Below, piece after piece: positions 49,889 through 59,399 of a DNA stretch of 64,000 nucleotides. Source of the DNA: Ideonella sp. GTDB taxonomy: Bacteria > Pseudomonadota > Gammaproteobacteria > Burkholderiales > Burkholderiaceae_C. The translations under genes were made by a program, and so were the position numbers. Below the pieces are notes generated by a model. That model did no database searches. It was given only the letters and a program-made list of their open reading frames with translations, and was not told where the DNA came from. Each line of letters begins with the position of its first letter. Positions within the stretch are counted from its first letter, which is position 1. The stretch lies in contig JABTUC010000003.1 in assembly GCA_015075545.1 (NCBI GenBank), positions 414,283 through 478,282 on the forward strand, in the 5' to 3' direction.

Positions 49889-50413
49889 ATGAACGCCAGG
49901 CATGCCGCCCTCGCCCTCGCCCTCGCAGCGAGCCTCTCGATGATCGCACCCGCGGTGTCGCAGCCCTACGGGCCCGGCATGATGCGTGGCGACGGCGGCG
50001 GCTGGGGGCCCGGCATGATGGGCGGCTACGGCGGCGGCATGGGCATGGGGCCCGGCATGATGGGCGGCTACGGCGGCGGCATGGGCCCAGGGATGATGTG
50101 GGGCTATGGTGGCGACGCCTATGCAGGCCTCGATCTGAGCGCCGATCAACGCAAGAAGATCGCCGAGATCCGCGTGCAGACCCGCAAGTCGATGTGGCAA
50201 CTGATGGGAACGATGCAAGAGCAGGGTTACCACATGCACGATCTCGTCCGCCCGGGGCCCTTCGACGAGCAGGCCGCGCGCAAGGCCTACGACTCGATGG
50301 CCGCGACGCAGAAATCGATGTTCGACCTGCAGCTCGACGCCCATCGCAAGATCGACGCCGTCCTCACGCCGGAGCAGCGCGACAAGCTGCGCAAGGCCTG
50401 GAGCAATCGCTAG
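49889..50413 (+). CDS. Spy/CpxP-like (LTXXQ) periplasmic protein with Met/Gly-rich repeats
   Basis: The 174-residue protein has a signal peptide (LALALAASLSMIAPAVS) and then a Gly/Met/Tyr-rich region with GPGMMGGYGGGM units. A helical Spy/CpxP domain follows (LDLSADQRKKIAEIRVQTRK and LTPEQRDKLRKAW, the LTxxQ motif). The repeat region comes from a 40-bp perfect DNA repeat with a 42-bp period (50005-50044 and 50047-50086). Met-rich segments may bind copper (inference). AAAGGA precedes the ATG. It is divergent from paaI with a 201-bp spacer. Confidence 0.8.
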   Translation: MNARHAALALALAASLSMIAPAVSQPYGPGMMRGDGGGWGPGMMGGYGGGMGMGPGMMGGYGGGMGPGMMWGYGGDAYAGLDLSADQRKKIAEIRVQTRKSMWQLMGTMQEQGYHMHDLVRPGPFDEQAARKAYDSMAATQKSMFDLQLDAHRKIDAVLTPEQRDKLRKAWSNR

Positions 50414-50650
50414 GGCCTGTTCACACTACAGAGGTGGTCCATCGGCTGCGCCGGGTCGTCCCGAGCGCGGGGTCGGCACGCCCCCAAGCCCGCTGACGCC
50501 ACGCAGCGATGGTGAAGACACCCGAGAACCGCTGCCGCTCGCTGCTGATCGCCACGCATCGGCGCAGACGCTGGCATCCTTGACGAACCAACGGCCATGC
50601 GCCGCACCCCGACGCAGTCGACAATGCCGCCAGCACCACCGATTGCCTCC

Positions 50651-51744
<1,094 letters not shown>

Positions 51745-51748
<4 letters not shown>

Positions 51749-52827
51749 AGCGGCGCAGCGCGCTGCGCGCGCTGGCCGCGCTCGCCGCGCCGGCCGGGCT
51801 CGCGGCGTGCAACGGCGGCCCCGACCCACCGCCCGCGCCGACACGAACCTGGCGCATGGGCTTCTCGAACCTGCCGCCGCGCGTGACCTTGAACGACGTG
51901 ATGCACACCATCGAGCTTTGGAGCACGCGCGGCGACCTGGCGGCGATGCACGACGAGCCACCGTGGGCCGAGCTGCTGGCCGGTGCCTCGCCGGAGGCGA
52001 TCCTGCAGCGCGACAAGCTCGGCCTGGCCGAGTACTACCGCGGCAAGGGCATGCAGCTCATGTTCATGACCGACCTCACCGATGGGCTCGACCGCGGCCA
52101 GGAGGCGCCCGGCCTGCGCGCGCTCGGCCGCAGCCTGGCCGAACCCGCCGTGCAGCAGGCGCTGCGCAGCTGGGTGCTCGCCGTGTCGCGCTTGCTGAAG
52201 CCCGAGTACCTCGGGCTCGCCGCCGAGACCAACCTGATCCGCGCGGCGGCGCCGTCGGTCTACCCGGCGGTCAGGCAAACCGCCAACGACGCCGCGGCCG
52301 ACCTGCGCGCCGCGGGCAGCAGCGCGGTGCTGTTCGTCAGCGTGCAGGTCGAGGTGGCGTGGGGCCGCCGGGGCAACGGCGTGTTCGCGGGCATCGCCAC
52401 CGACCGCGCCGACTTCGCTTTCATGCAGATGATCGGGCTGTCGTCGTACCCGTACCTCGGCTATGCGCAGCCGGAGGATCTGCCGGCCGACTACTACAGC
52501 CGGCTGCAGAGCCCGAACTCGCCGCTGCCGATGATGTTGTGCGAAGGCGGCTGGCCGAGCCAGGGCGTGGGCAGCGGGCCGGGCGCGATCCAGTCGACGC
52601 CGGCGCTGCAGGCGCGCTATGTGCCGCGCATCGCCGCGCTGCTCGACGGCGTGGCCGCGCGCGGCTGGATTCAATTGACGTTCACCGACATCGACCTCGC
52701 CGAGTGGCCGCCGCCGGTGCCGCCGAACCTGGCGACTTTCGCGACGCTCGGCTTCGTCGACGCGCAGTACGCGGCCAAGCCCGCGCTGGCGCAGTGGGAC
52801 GCGCTGTTCGCGCGCCCGCGCGCATGA
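51745..52827 (+). CDS. Putative glycosidase-like lipoprotein
   Basis: The 360-residue protein has a lipobox (GLAACNGG, after ALRALAALAAPA). A TIM-barrel glycosidase-like body follows: TWRMGFSNLPPRVTL, GKGMQLMFMTDLTDGLDRG, VSVQVEVAWGRRGNGVF, MIGLSSYPYLGYAQPEDLPA and PMMLCEGGWPSQGVGSGPGA, where CEGGW could hold a clan GH-A nucleophile. I cannot assign a GH family. Overlaps DAHP synthase upstream (ATGA) and the hydratase downstream. Confidence 0.6.
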
Positions 52828-53633
52828 TGCGAACGATGACGCCGCAGCAGATCCTCGACCACCTCGACCGTGGCACGCCGTGGCCGCCCGACGGGCAGAC
52901 TGCGCAGGGCGACGACGTCGCGGCCGCCTACGGGGTGGCGCTGGCCGTGCGTGCGCTGCGCGTCGCGCGCGGCGAGCAGCCGGTGGGCTTCAAGATCGGC
53001 TTCACCAACCGCACGATCTGGCAGCGCTACCGCGTGTTCGCGCCGATCTGGGGCACGGTGTGGAACACCACGGCGCACTTCAGCGAAGGCCGCGGCGCGC
53101 TGCCGCTGCGCACCCTGTGCCAGCCGCGCATCGAGCCCGAGGTCGTGTTCGGCATCCGCGCCACGCCCGCCGAGGAGCCGTCGCTCGAGCAGGTGTTCGA
53201 CTGCGTCGACTGGCTCGCACCCGGCTTCGAGCTGGTGCAGTCGCACTGCGCCCACTGGGTCTTCACCGCGGCGCAGACCGTGGCCGACGGCGGCCTGCAC
53301 GGCCGCCTGCTGATCGGCGCGAAGACGCCGGTGCGCCAGCTGGCCGGCAGCGGCGTCGCGCTCGACACGCTGCTGGCCGGGCGCAGCGTGCGCCTCACGC
53401 GCGACGGCACGCTGGTCGAGCAGGGCCACGGCCGCCACGTGCTCGACGGACCGCTGCACGCGCTGCGGCACTTCGTGCTCGAGCTGCAGCGCTGCCCCGG
53501 CGCGCCGGCGCTCGCCCCCGGCGACGTGGTGACCACCGGCACCTGGACCGACGCCTGGCCGGTCGGGCCGGGCGAGGTGTGGCGCGCGCAGTTCGACGCG
53601 CCGTGGGGTGCGCTCGAGGTCGCGCTGCGCTGA
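52824..53633 (+). CDS. 2-keto-4-pentenoate hydratase / fumarylacetoacetase-fold family protein
   Basis: The 269-residue protein has the hydratase pattern: AAAYGVALAVRALRVARGEQ, VGFKIGFTNRTIWQRYRVFA, PRIEPEVVFGIRA (E-x-E metal ligands), FELVQSHCAHWVFTAAQTVA and APGDVVTTGTWTDAWPVGPG. It would act on 2-hydroxy-dienoates from aromatic ring cleavage, but no meta-cleavage genes are nearby. The ATG overlaps the previous stop. Confidence 0.85.
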   Translation: MMRTMTPQQILDHLDRGTPWPPDGQTAQGDDVAAAYGVALAVRALRVARGEQPVGFKIGFTNRTIWQRYRVFAPIWGTVWNTTAHFSEGRGALPLRTLCQPRIEPEVVFGIRATPAEEPSLEQVFDCVDWLAPGFELVQSHCAHWVFTAAQTVADGGLHGRLLIGAKTPVRQLAGSGVALDTLLAGRSVRLTRDGTLVEQGHGRHVLDGPLHALRHFVLELQRCPGAPALAPGDVVTTGTWTDAWPVGPGEVWRAQFDAPWGALEVALR

Positions 53634-53659
53634 GGCGGTTCGAAGCCATCGACGCATGC

Positions 53660-54268
53660 ATGGACGCACGCGAGACCGCCCCCTCGGCAGAGCGCAACAG
53701 GCAGCCGATCCTCGAGGTGCTCGCGCGCGCCTTGCCGCCGCGCGGCCTGGTGCTCGAGATCGGCAGCGGCACCGGGCAGCACGTGGCGCACTTCGCCCAG
53801 GCTTTGCCCGCCCTCACGTTCCAGCCCAGCGAGATGGACGTGGAGCGCCATGCTTCGATCGCTGCGTGGGCGGCCGCGGGCAAGCTGTCGAACGTCGAGC
53901 CGCCGCTCGCCTTCGATGTCACGAAGAGTCCCTGGCCCGTATCCGCGGCCGACGCGATCGTGTGCATCAACGTGATCCACATCTCCCCGTGGGAGGCCAC
54001 GCTCGCGCTGATGGCAGGCGCCGGCGCGATCCTGAGCGCCGGTGGCGTGCTGGTCACCTACGGCCCGTACAAGCGCGGCGGCGCGCACACGTCGCAGAGC
54101 AATCAGGCGTTCGACGCGAGCCTGCGCGCAAGGAATCCGCTCTGGGGCGTGCGCGACGTCGACACGGTGGCGCAAGTCGCGGGCAGCGAAGGCCTTGCGC
54201 TGGAAGAGATCGTGCCGATGCCGGCCAACAACTTCACGCTGGTCTGGCGCAAGTCGAACGGCTCCTGA
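53660..54268 (+). CDS. DUF938 family SAM-dependent methyltransferase-like protein
   Basis: The 202-residue protein begins with SAERNRQPILEVLARALPPR and has LVLEIGSGTGQHVAHFAQAL (SAM motif I), WQPSEMD-like QPSEMDVERHASIAAW and VCINVIHISPWEATLALM, all typical of DUF938. Function unknown. The ATG at 53660 follows the hydratase stop by 26 bp. Confidence 0.88.
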   Translation: MDARETAPSAERNRQPILEVLARALPPRGLVLEIGSGTGQHVAHFAQALPALTFQPSEMDVERHASIAAWAAAGKLSNVEPPLAFDVTKSPWPVSAADAIVCINVIHISPWEATLALMAGAGAILSAGGVLVTYGPYKRGGAHTSQSNQAFDASLRARNPLWGVRDVDTVAQVAGSEGLALEEIVPMPANNFTLVWRKSNGS

Positions 54269-54298
54269 ACCTTCGGCGTCCGTCGCTCGGCGTTGCGC

Positions 54299-55216
54299 TC
54301 ATCTCGCGGCCAAGTGCGTCCCCATTCGCCGCAACAGCAGGGCATGCGCCCAGTCCATGAACGCCTGCACCCGCGCCGCACGCCTGCGGGTGGTGGGCGT
54401 CACCAGGTGCAGGGGCAGCGACGGGCAACTCCAACCGGGCAGCACACGCACCAGGGCGCCACTGGTCAGGTGGTGGCTGGCGACGAATTCGGCCAGCACG
54501 ACGATGCCCAATCCGTCCAGGCCTGCACTCAAGGCGGCCGCGCTGTCCGTGGTGACGAAACGCGCAGGCACGTCGAACTCGGTCTCGCGGCCATCCCTGC
54601 CCAAGGTCACAGGCCGTAGCTTGCCGGTCGACGCCAGCACATATCCGATCTGATGATGGCGGGGCAGTTCGTCGGGGGCCTGCGGCAGCCCATGCTGCTC
54701 GATGTAGTGCGGCGCGGCGCAGAGCACGAAGCGCAAATCGCCGACCCGGCGCGCTGAAAGCCTCGAATCGGGCAGCTGCCCGCCGCGCAGGGCGCAGTCG
54801 ACGCCTTCGCGCACCAGATCGACCGCACGATCGGTGCATCCCAGCTCGATGGTGATCTTCGGGTAGCGCTCGAGGAAGTGGCGGATCTCCGGGGCAAATA
54901 CCAGGCGGCCCATGGCCACCGGCACGTCCACGCGAAGGTGCCCCGCGGGTGCGCTCGTGCCCTTGCGCAGCATGGTTTCCACCTCGTCCACCTGCTGAAC
55001 GATGGTGCACGCGTGCTGGTAGTACGTCAGCCCCTCCTGCGTGGGCGTGACCGAGCGCGTGGTGCGCGTGAGCAGTCGCGTGCCGAGCCGGTCTTCGAGC
55101 TGCTGGATCTGCTGGCTGACCGTGGCCTTGTGCAGGTTCAGCTGCAGCGCGGCCTTGGTGTAGCTGCCGCTTTCCAGCACCTGCACGAAGGCGCGCATGG
55201 CATCGAAACGGTCCAT
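54299..55216 (-). CDS. LysR-family transcriptional regulator
   Basis: The 305-residue protein starts MDRFDAMRAFVQVLESGSYT, the CrgA/AaeR-like LysR pattern, with HTH LNLHKATVSQQIQQLEDRLG and a substrate domain (LERYPKITIELGCTDRAVDL, RDGRETEFDVPARFVTTDSA). It is divergent from the small membrane protein gene (183 bp between starts), the likely target. Its codon and base use is slightly less GC-extreme than its neighbours, suggesting possible acquisition (impression only). Confidence 0.9.
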   Translation of the reverse strand: MDRFDAMRAFVQVLESGSYTKAALQLNLHKATVSQQIQQLEDRLGTRLLTRTTRSVTPTQEGLTYYQHACTIVQQVDEVETMLRKGTSAPAGHLRVDVPVAMGRLVFAPEIRHFLERYPKITIELGCTDRAVDLVREGVDCALRGGQLPDSRLSARRVGDLRFVLCAAPHYIEQHGLPQAPDELPRHHQIGYVLASTGKLRPVTLGRDGRETEFDVPARFVTTDSAAALSAGLDGLGIVVLAEFVASHHLTSGALVRVLPGWSCPSLPLHLVTPTTRRRAARVQAFMDWAHALLLRRMGTHLAAR

Positions 55217-55398
55217 GGGGCGGCTCCGGTGAGGAGCCGGGATTGTCGGCGAACGCCAGACAGTGTGTCGCCTCCTGCGGGCTATGCGAGGCCCTGCCCG
55301 GTTTCTACAGTGCACTCATCCACCGCGCATCGGTTCAGCCAAGGTCGCAGTGCCCAGCCTCTGCGGCGCCTGAATCCGACGTCTTCGAAGGAGCCATC

Positions 55399-55866
55399 AT
55401 GCCCAAACGCGCCCACCTCATCGCGGGGATCCTCGCCCCGCTGTGCCTCGTCGCCTTCTTCCTGTCCACCGTCATCGTCGAGCTGTTCGGCTCGCACGCC
55501 GCCGTGGCCCAGCTGAAGGCACTGATCGTCACGCCGGGGCTGTGGATCATGATCCCGGCCATGGCCGCCGCAGGCGGCAGCGGCATGTTCCTGAGCCAGT
55601 CCCGCAAGGGACGGCTCATCGATGCGAAGAAGAAGCGCATGGCCTTCATCGCCGCCAACGGACTGCTGGTGCTGGTGCCTTGCGCCATCGTGCTCAGCCG
55701 CTGGGCCGCTGCTGGCGCGTTCGACGGCGCTTTCTACGTCGTTCAGGCGATCGAACTGATCGCCGGTGCCACGAACTTCTGGCTGATGGGCTCGAACATG
55801 CGCGACGGGCTGCGCCTGGCCGGCCGGCTGCACGTTGCAGCTGCCCCGGCCACGAGGGCCAGCTGA
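55399..55866 (+). CDS. Small inner-membrane protein
   Basis: The 155-residue protein has about four hydrophobic spans (IAGILAPLCLVAFFLSTVIV, WIMIPAMAAAGGSGMFLS, MAFIAANGLLVLVPCAIVL, VVQAIELIAGATNFWLMG) and a basic loop RLIDAKKKR. I do not recognise the family with certainty. GAAGGAG precedes the ATG at 55399. It is divergent from the LysR gene and probably controlled by it. Confidence 0.75.
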   Translation: MPKRAHLIAGILAPLCLVAFFLSTVIVELFGSHAAVAQLKALIVTPGLWIMIPAMAAAGGSGMFLSQSRKGRLIDAKKKRMAFIAANGLLVLVPCAIVLSRWAAAGAFDGAFYVVQAIELIAGATNFWLMGSNMRDGLRLAGRLHVAAAPATRAS

Positions 55867-55955
55867 TGCTCGGATCATCTTCGCCTTCTCCGGCCAGGTC
55901 GGCCAGGGCCTCGACGACCAGCACCTTCTCCAGCGCTTCACGCCGCGGCGCGCGC

Positions 55956-56939
55956 TCAGCCCGGATACAGCCCGCGCGTGCGCGCGAACAGCCGCGCCAG
56001 CCCCAGCAGCGCGTCGATGTTCGGCGTCGCCACGCCGACGCGCTGCGCGATCTCGCGCACCACGGTGACGATGGCATCGAGCTCCAGCGCACGGCCGGCC
56101 TCCACGTCCTGCAGCATGCTCGGCTTGAAGCTGCCGAGCTTGCGCGTGATCGCGTGGCGATCTTCGGGCTGCTGCTCGATCGCGCAGCCGATGCGCGCGC
56201 CGACGGCCGAGGCCTCGCGCATCGCCGCCGAGCAGAACGCCAGCAGCAGCGGGTCGTCGAGCACGCGATCGGTCGGCGCTCCGGTCATCGCCGCCACCGG
56301 ATTGACCGTCATGTTGCCCCACAGCTTGTACCAGATGTCGCGCCGCACGTCGGCCGACACCGTGACATCGAAGCCGGCCTGCTGCAGCGCCGCGCCGAGC
56401 GCGTTGCCGCGCGCCGAGGTGCCGCCCGCGGGCTCGCCGACGATCAGGCCCTGGCCCATCTTGTGCTCGACCAGCCCGGGCTCCGAAGTCCAGGTGCTGG
56501 CGTGCACCACGCAGCCGATCACGTGCTCGAACGCGATCGCCCGCGACACCACGCCGCCGGGGTCGACGCTGGCCAGCGGCGCACCCTCGAGCGCCGGCAC
56601 ACCGCGGCCGAACCACCACGGCACGCCGTTCATCGCCGGCAGCACCATCGTGTGCGCGGCCAGCAGCGGCGCCAGCGCCGGCGCCACCTCGGGCAGCGAC
56701 TGGCCCTTGACGGCAATCACCACCAGATCCTGCGGCCCGAGTTCGGCGGCGTGTTCGGCCACCTGCGCCGCGGCCGCGGTGCGCAACTCGCCGCCTTCGC
56801 GCAGCCGCCAGCCGTGCCGGCGCAGCGCCGCCAGCGTCGCGCCACGCGCCAGCGCGCCCACCTCGTGCGCGCGGGTCAATGCCAGCCGCGTGCCCAGGAA
56901 GCCGCCGATCGCGCCGGCGCCGACCACACAGACTTTCAT
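55956..56939 (-). CDS. panE: 2-dehydropantoate 2-reductase
   Basis: The 327-residue protein begins MKVCVVGAGAIGGFLGTRLA (NADP Rossmann), with DLVVIAVKGQSLPEVAPAL, FDVTVSADVRRDIWYKLWGN (catalytic lysine and asparagine region) and KPSMLQDVEAGRALELDAIV. It reduces ketopantoate to pantoate with NADPH, or is a related ApbA/PanE-type oxidoreductase. No pan genes are adjacent, so the substrate may differ. Confidence 0.88.
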   Translation of the reverse strand: MKVCVVGAGAIGGFLGTRLALTRAHEVGALARGATLAALRRHGWRLREGGELRTAAAAQVAEHAAELGPQDLVVIAVKGQSLPEVAPALAPLLAAHTMVLPAMNGVPWWFGRGVPALEGAPLASVDPGGVVSRAIAFEHVIGCVVHASTWTSEPGLVEHKMGQGLIVGEPAGGTSARGNALGAALQQAGFDVTVSADVRRDIWYKLWGNMTVNPVAAMTGAPTDRVLDDPLLLAFCSAAMREASAVGARIGCAIEQQPEDRHAITRKLGSFKPSMLQDVEAGRALELDAIVTVVREIAQRVGVATPNIDALLGLARLFARTRGLYPG

Positions 56940-57024
56940 GCTGCCAATCCACCCGTCGAATGCCCGGCGCGAAGTATCGCCGCTGCCCGATCGGCGCCCG
57001 GCGCCGCTGCCCGATTCACGCCGG

Positions 57025-57057
57025 CCGGCACACGGCTGGCGCACGACCGGCACACGG
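57025..57057. repeat. Direct repeat upstream of the Ig-like lipoprotein gene
   Basis: CCGGCACACGG occurs at 57025-57035 and again at 57047-57057 (22 bases start to start, two helical turns). It lies in the 245-bp spacer between panE and the lipoprotein gene. It could be a pair of regulator sites. Low weight. Confidence 0.3.
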
Positions 57058-57184
57058 TGGGAGCACGGCCGACGCAGGGTCGCCGCCGCTTCAGTGCCCG
57101 GTCAGCCGCGTAACGCGGTCGTAACACCGCCTCGCCTACAACCACCGGCATTGGCCCGGCGGTTCGGGTCAGGGAGGCTTGGGC

Positions 57185-59335
57185 ATGAGGGCAATCACGA
57201 ATCAGACGCTGCGCTGGCTTGCCGCGCTGGCGCTCGCAACCGGGCTCGCAGCCTGCGGCGGCGGCTCGGACGACCCGGCGCCGGCCGGCAACGGCAACGG
57301 CACCGAAACCAACCCGCCGGCCGCCGTGGCGCCCGCCATCACGACCCAACCGTCTGCGCAGAACGTCACTGCGCCCACCGCCGCCACGTTCACGGTGGTG
57401 GCCAGCGGCACGGCGCCGCTGGCCTACCAGTGGCGCAGCTCCAGCAACGGCAGTGACTGGTCCGACATCGCCGGCGCCACCGGCGCCAGCTACGGCACCG
57501 GCGCCACCGCCGTCGGCATGAACGGCCGCTACTACTCGGTGCGCATCACCAACAGCGCCGGCAGCGCGGTCAGCGCCGCCGTGCAGCTCGGCGTGCAGCC
57601 GGCCCCGACCGGCGCCGGCGAGTTCCCGCACACGCCCAACCCGCTGGCGGTGCGCGTCACGCCCGCCGCGGCGGCCGTCGCCACGCTCGACGTCGTGAGC
57701 CAGCGCGGCGGCGGCTCGCAGTCGGCGTACAACATCCCCGTGGCCGACGGCGTCACCGCGGCGGTCGACATCCGGCACATGTCCTTCCTGGAGCCGTACC
57801 GGCTCGCCGTGACCATGACGCCGGTGGCGCTGGCCGACCTCGATGCCGAGCACCCGCTGCCGTTTCAGTCGGTGGCCGGGGCGTTCAACCTGGCGCCGGC
57901 CGACCCCCTGACACCCGAGCTGCAGGCGAGTCGTCCGATCCTCGTGCAGTTCCGCCTGACCCAGGCGACCCTCGACGCGCTCGACGCGCTGGGCGGCCAG
58001 GTGGTGGTCTTCTCGGCGCGCGCCGACGGCACGCAGCTTCATCTGGTACCGGTCGTCAAAGACGACGGCCACTCGTGGTCGAGCCTCACGCTGACGACGC
58101 AGGTCCACCACCTGGGCATCTTCGGCATCGCCTCGATCAGCAGCGCGCAGGCCGCCGCGCTGGCCGCGGGCTGGCCCGAGTACACCGACTTCCAGTTCGA
58201 GGCCGCCGTGGCGCCGCCGTCGTATGAGGTGCGCAAGGCCGGGCTCGCTGCGCCACCGCAGCTGGGGGCCGCCCGCACGCGGCCGCTGGGCGCGGTGCGC
58301 GCCGCCGACGCAGGCCCGACCGACTGGGCCGCACAGATGCAGGCACGCATTGACGCCTACTACCAGGACGTGGTGACACCGGCGCTGAACGCGGCCAACG
58401 CCGCCGATGCCGACAGCGTGCAGTTCCGCGATGCCATTCAGAAGGTCCTGCAGTGGGAGCGCATGCGCCAACTGCTCGAGGCCGAGGGCGAGCCCGAGAT
58501 CGACGCGATGCAGACGGTGACCGAGCTCACGCGGCGCGGCATCGAGGTGGCCAAGGCCGATTGCGCGGCCAAGGGCGACGCGGCCGCCGAGGTGCAGATG
58601 TACGGCATGATCCGCCAGGCCATTCTGCTGGGCGTCGAGTCGGAAGTGACCGACGGGGCGTGGATCGGCCAGCACTGCAAAGCCAGGGGCTTCGACATAT
58701 CGGTCAAGTGGACCCAGGTGCGCAGTGTCGATGTCACCAAGAAATACGAGCCACCCTACTACGAAGTACCCGACTCGCGCACCGAGCGGTCGCAGATGAC
58801 GGCCACCGTCAGCGGCACCCTGCGCCTGACCGAATCGGACGTGCTCGACGTGGGGACGCTGAAGCTCGACTACAACTCTGCCTCTGAATCGGTCTGCGCG
58901 ACCGGTGCGTACCGGTGCACCTACTCGAGGTCGAGCCTCATCGGCGTGAGCGAGGGGCCGGTCGGCGGGAACGTCAGCGTCTACGTGAGCACCCGAACCG
59001 AGCGCTGGAACCTCGATGCACGCGGACACATGGCCAGCCCCACGCTGTATGTCTGGTTTCAGAACATGACAGGCTACAGCATCAGCTTCTATGCCATGGT
59101 GAACCCTGCCACCCTGACGAACTACGACATCAACGGCAACGCGACGACGCGCAGCTACCACGCGACCGAAGACGTCAACACCGTGCCGTGGAGCGGCACC
59201 GTGAACGTCGGCACGAGCTCGCGCATCATTCGCCGCCCGATCGATATCACGGGCCAAGGTATCGAACCCGGCTCGTACGATCGGATGACGACGAGCCTCA
59301 CCTTCACGGTGGTGGAGAAGCCGCGCACGCCGTGA
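57185..59335 (+). CDS. Large lipoprotein with Ig-like domain
   Basis: The 716-residue protein has a lipobox (LATGLAACGGG), a Pro/Asn/Gly linker and an immunoglobulin-like domain (about 50-140, ITTQPSAQNVTAPTAATFTV, GRYYSVRITNSAGSAVS). A long C-terminal part of unknown type follows, containing ARIDAYYQDVVTPALNAANA and a beta-rich tail. GGGAGG lies seven bases before the ATG at 57185. A TTG two codons earlier is also open. It is followed at 64 bp by a large regulator gene. Probably outer-membrane anchored. Role unknown. Confidence 0.75.
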   Translation: MRAITNQTLRWLAALALATGLAACGGGSDDPAPAGNGNGTETNPPAAVAPAITTQPSAQNVTAPTAATFTVVASGTAPLAYQWRSSSNGSDWSDIAGATGASYGTGATAVGMNGRYYSVRITNSAGSAVSAAVQLGVQPAPTGAGEFPHTPNPLAVRVTPAAAAVATLDVVSQRGGGSQSAYNIPVADGVTAAVDIRHMSFLEPYRLAVTMTPVALADLDAEHPLPFQSVAGAFNLAPADPLTPELQASRPILVQFRLTQATLDALDALGGQVVVFSARADGTQLHLVPVVKDDGHSWSSLTLTTQVHHLGIFGIASISSAQAAALAAGWPEYTDFQFEAAVAPPSYEVRKAGLAAPPQLGAARTRPLGAVRAADAGPTDWAAQMQARIDAYYQDVVTPALNAANAADADSVQFRDAIQKVLQWERMRQLLEAEGEPEIDAMQTVTELTRRGIEVAKADCAAKGDAAAEVQMYGMIRQAILLGVESEVTDGAWIGQHCKARGFDISVKWTQVRSVDVTKKYEPPYYEVPDSRTERSQMTATVSGTLRLTESDVLDVGTLKLDYNSASESVCATGAYRCTYSRSSLIGVSEGPVGGNVSVYVSTRTERWNLDARGHMASPTLYVWFQNMTGYSISFYAMVNPATLTNYDINGNATTRSYHATEDVNTVPWSGTVNVGTSSRIIRRPIDITGQGIEPGSYDRMTTSLTFTVVEKPRTP

Positions 59336-59399
59336 GGCGGCGCCGGCGCGGCGGGTAGCATGGCCGCATCGGCGCCCGCCGCGCCCGCCGCACCTGCCG

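Noticed and set aside
50414-50650. Text starting GGGCCTGTTCACACTAC after the Spy-like gene, suggesting an insertion-sequence end
   Set aside because: No transposase, inverted partner or target duplication was found nearby, so an IS end is not supported.
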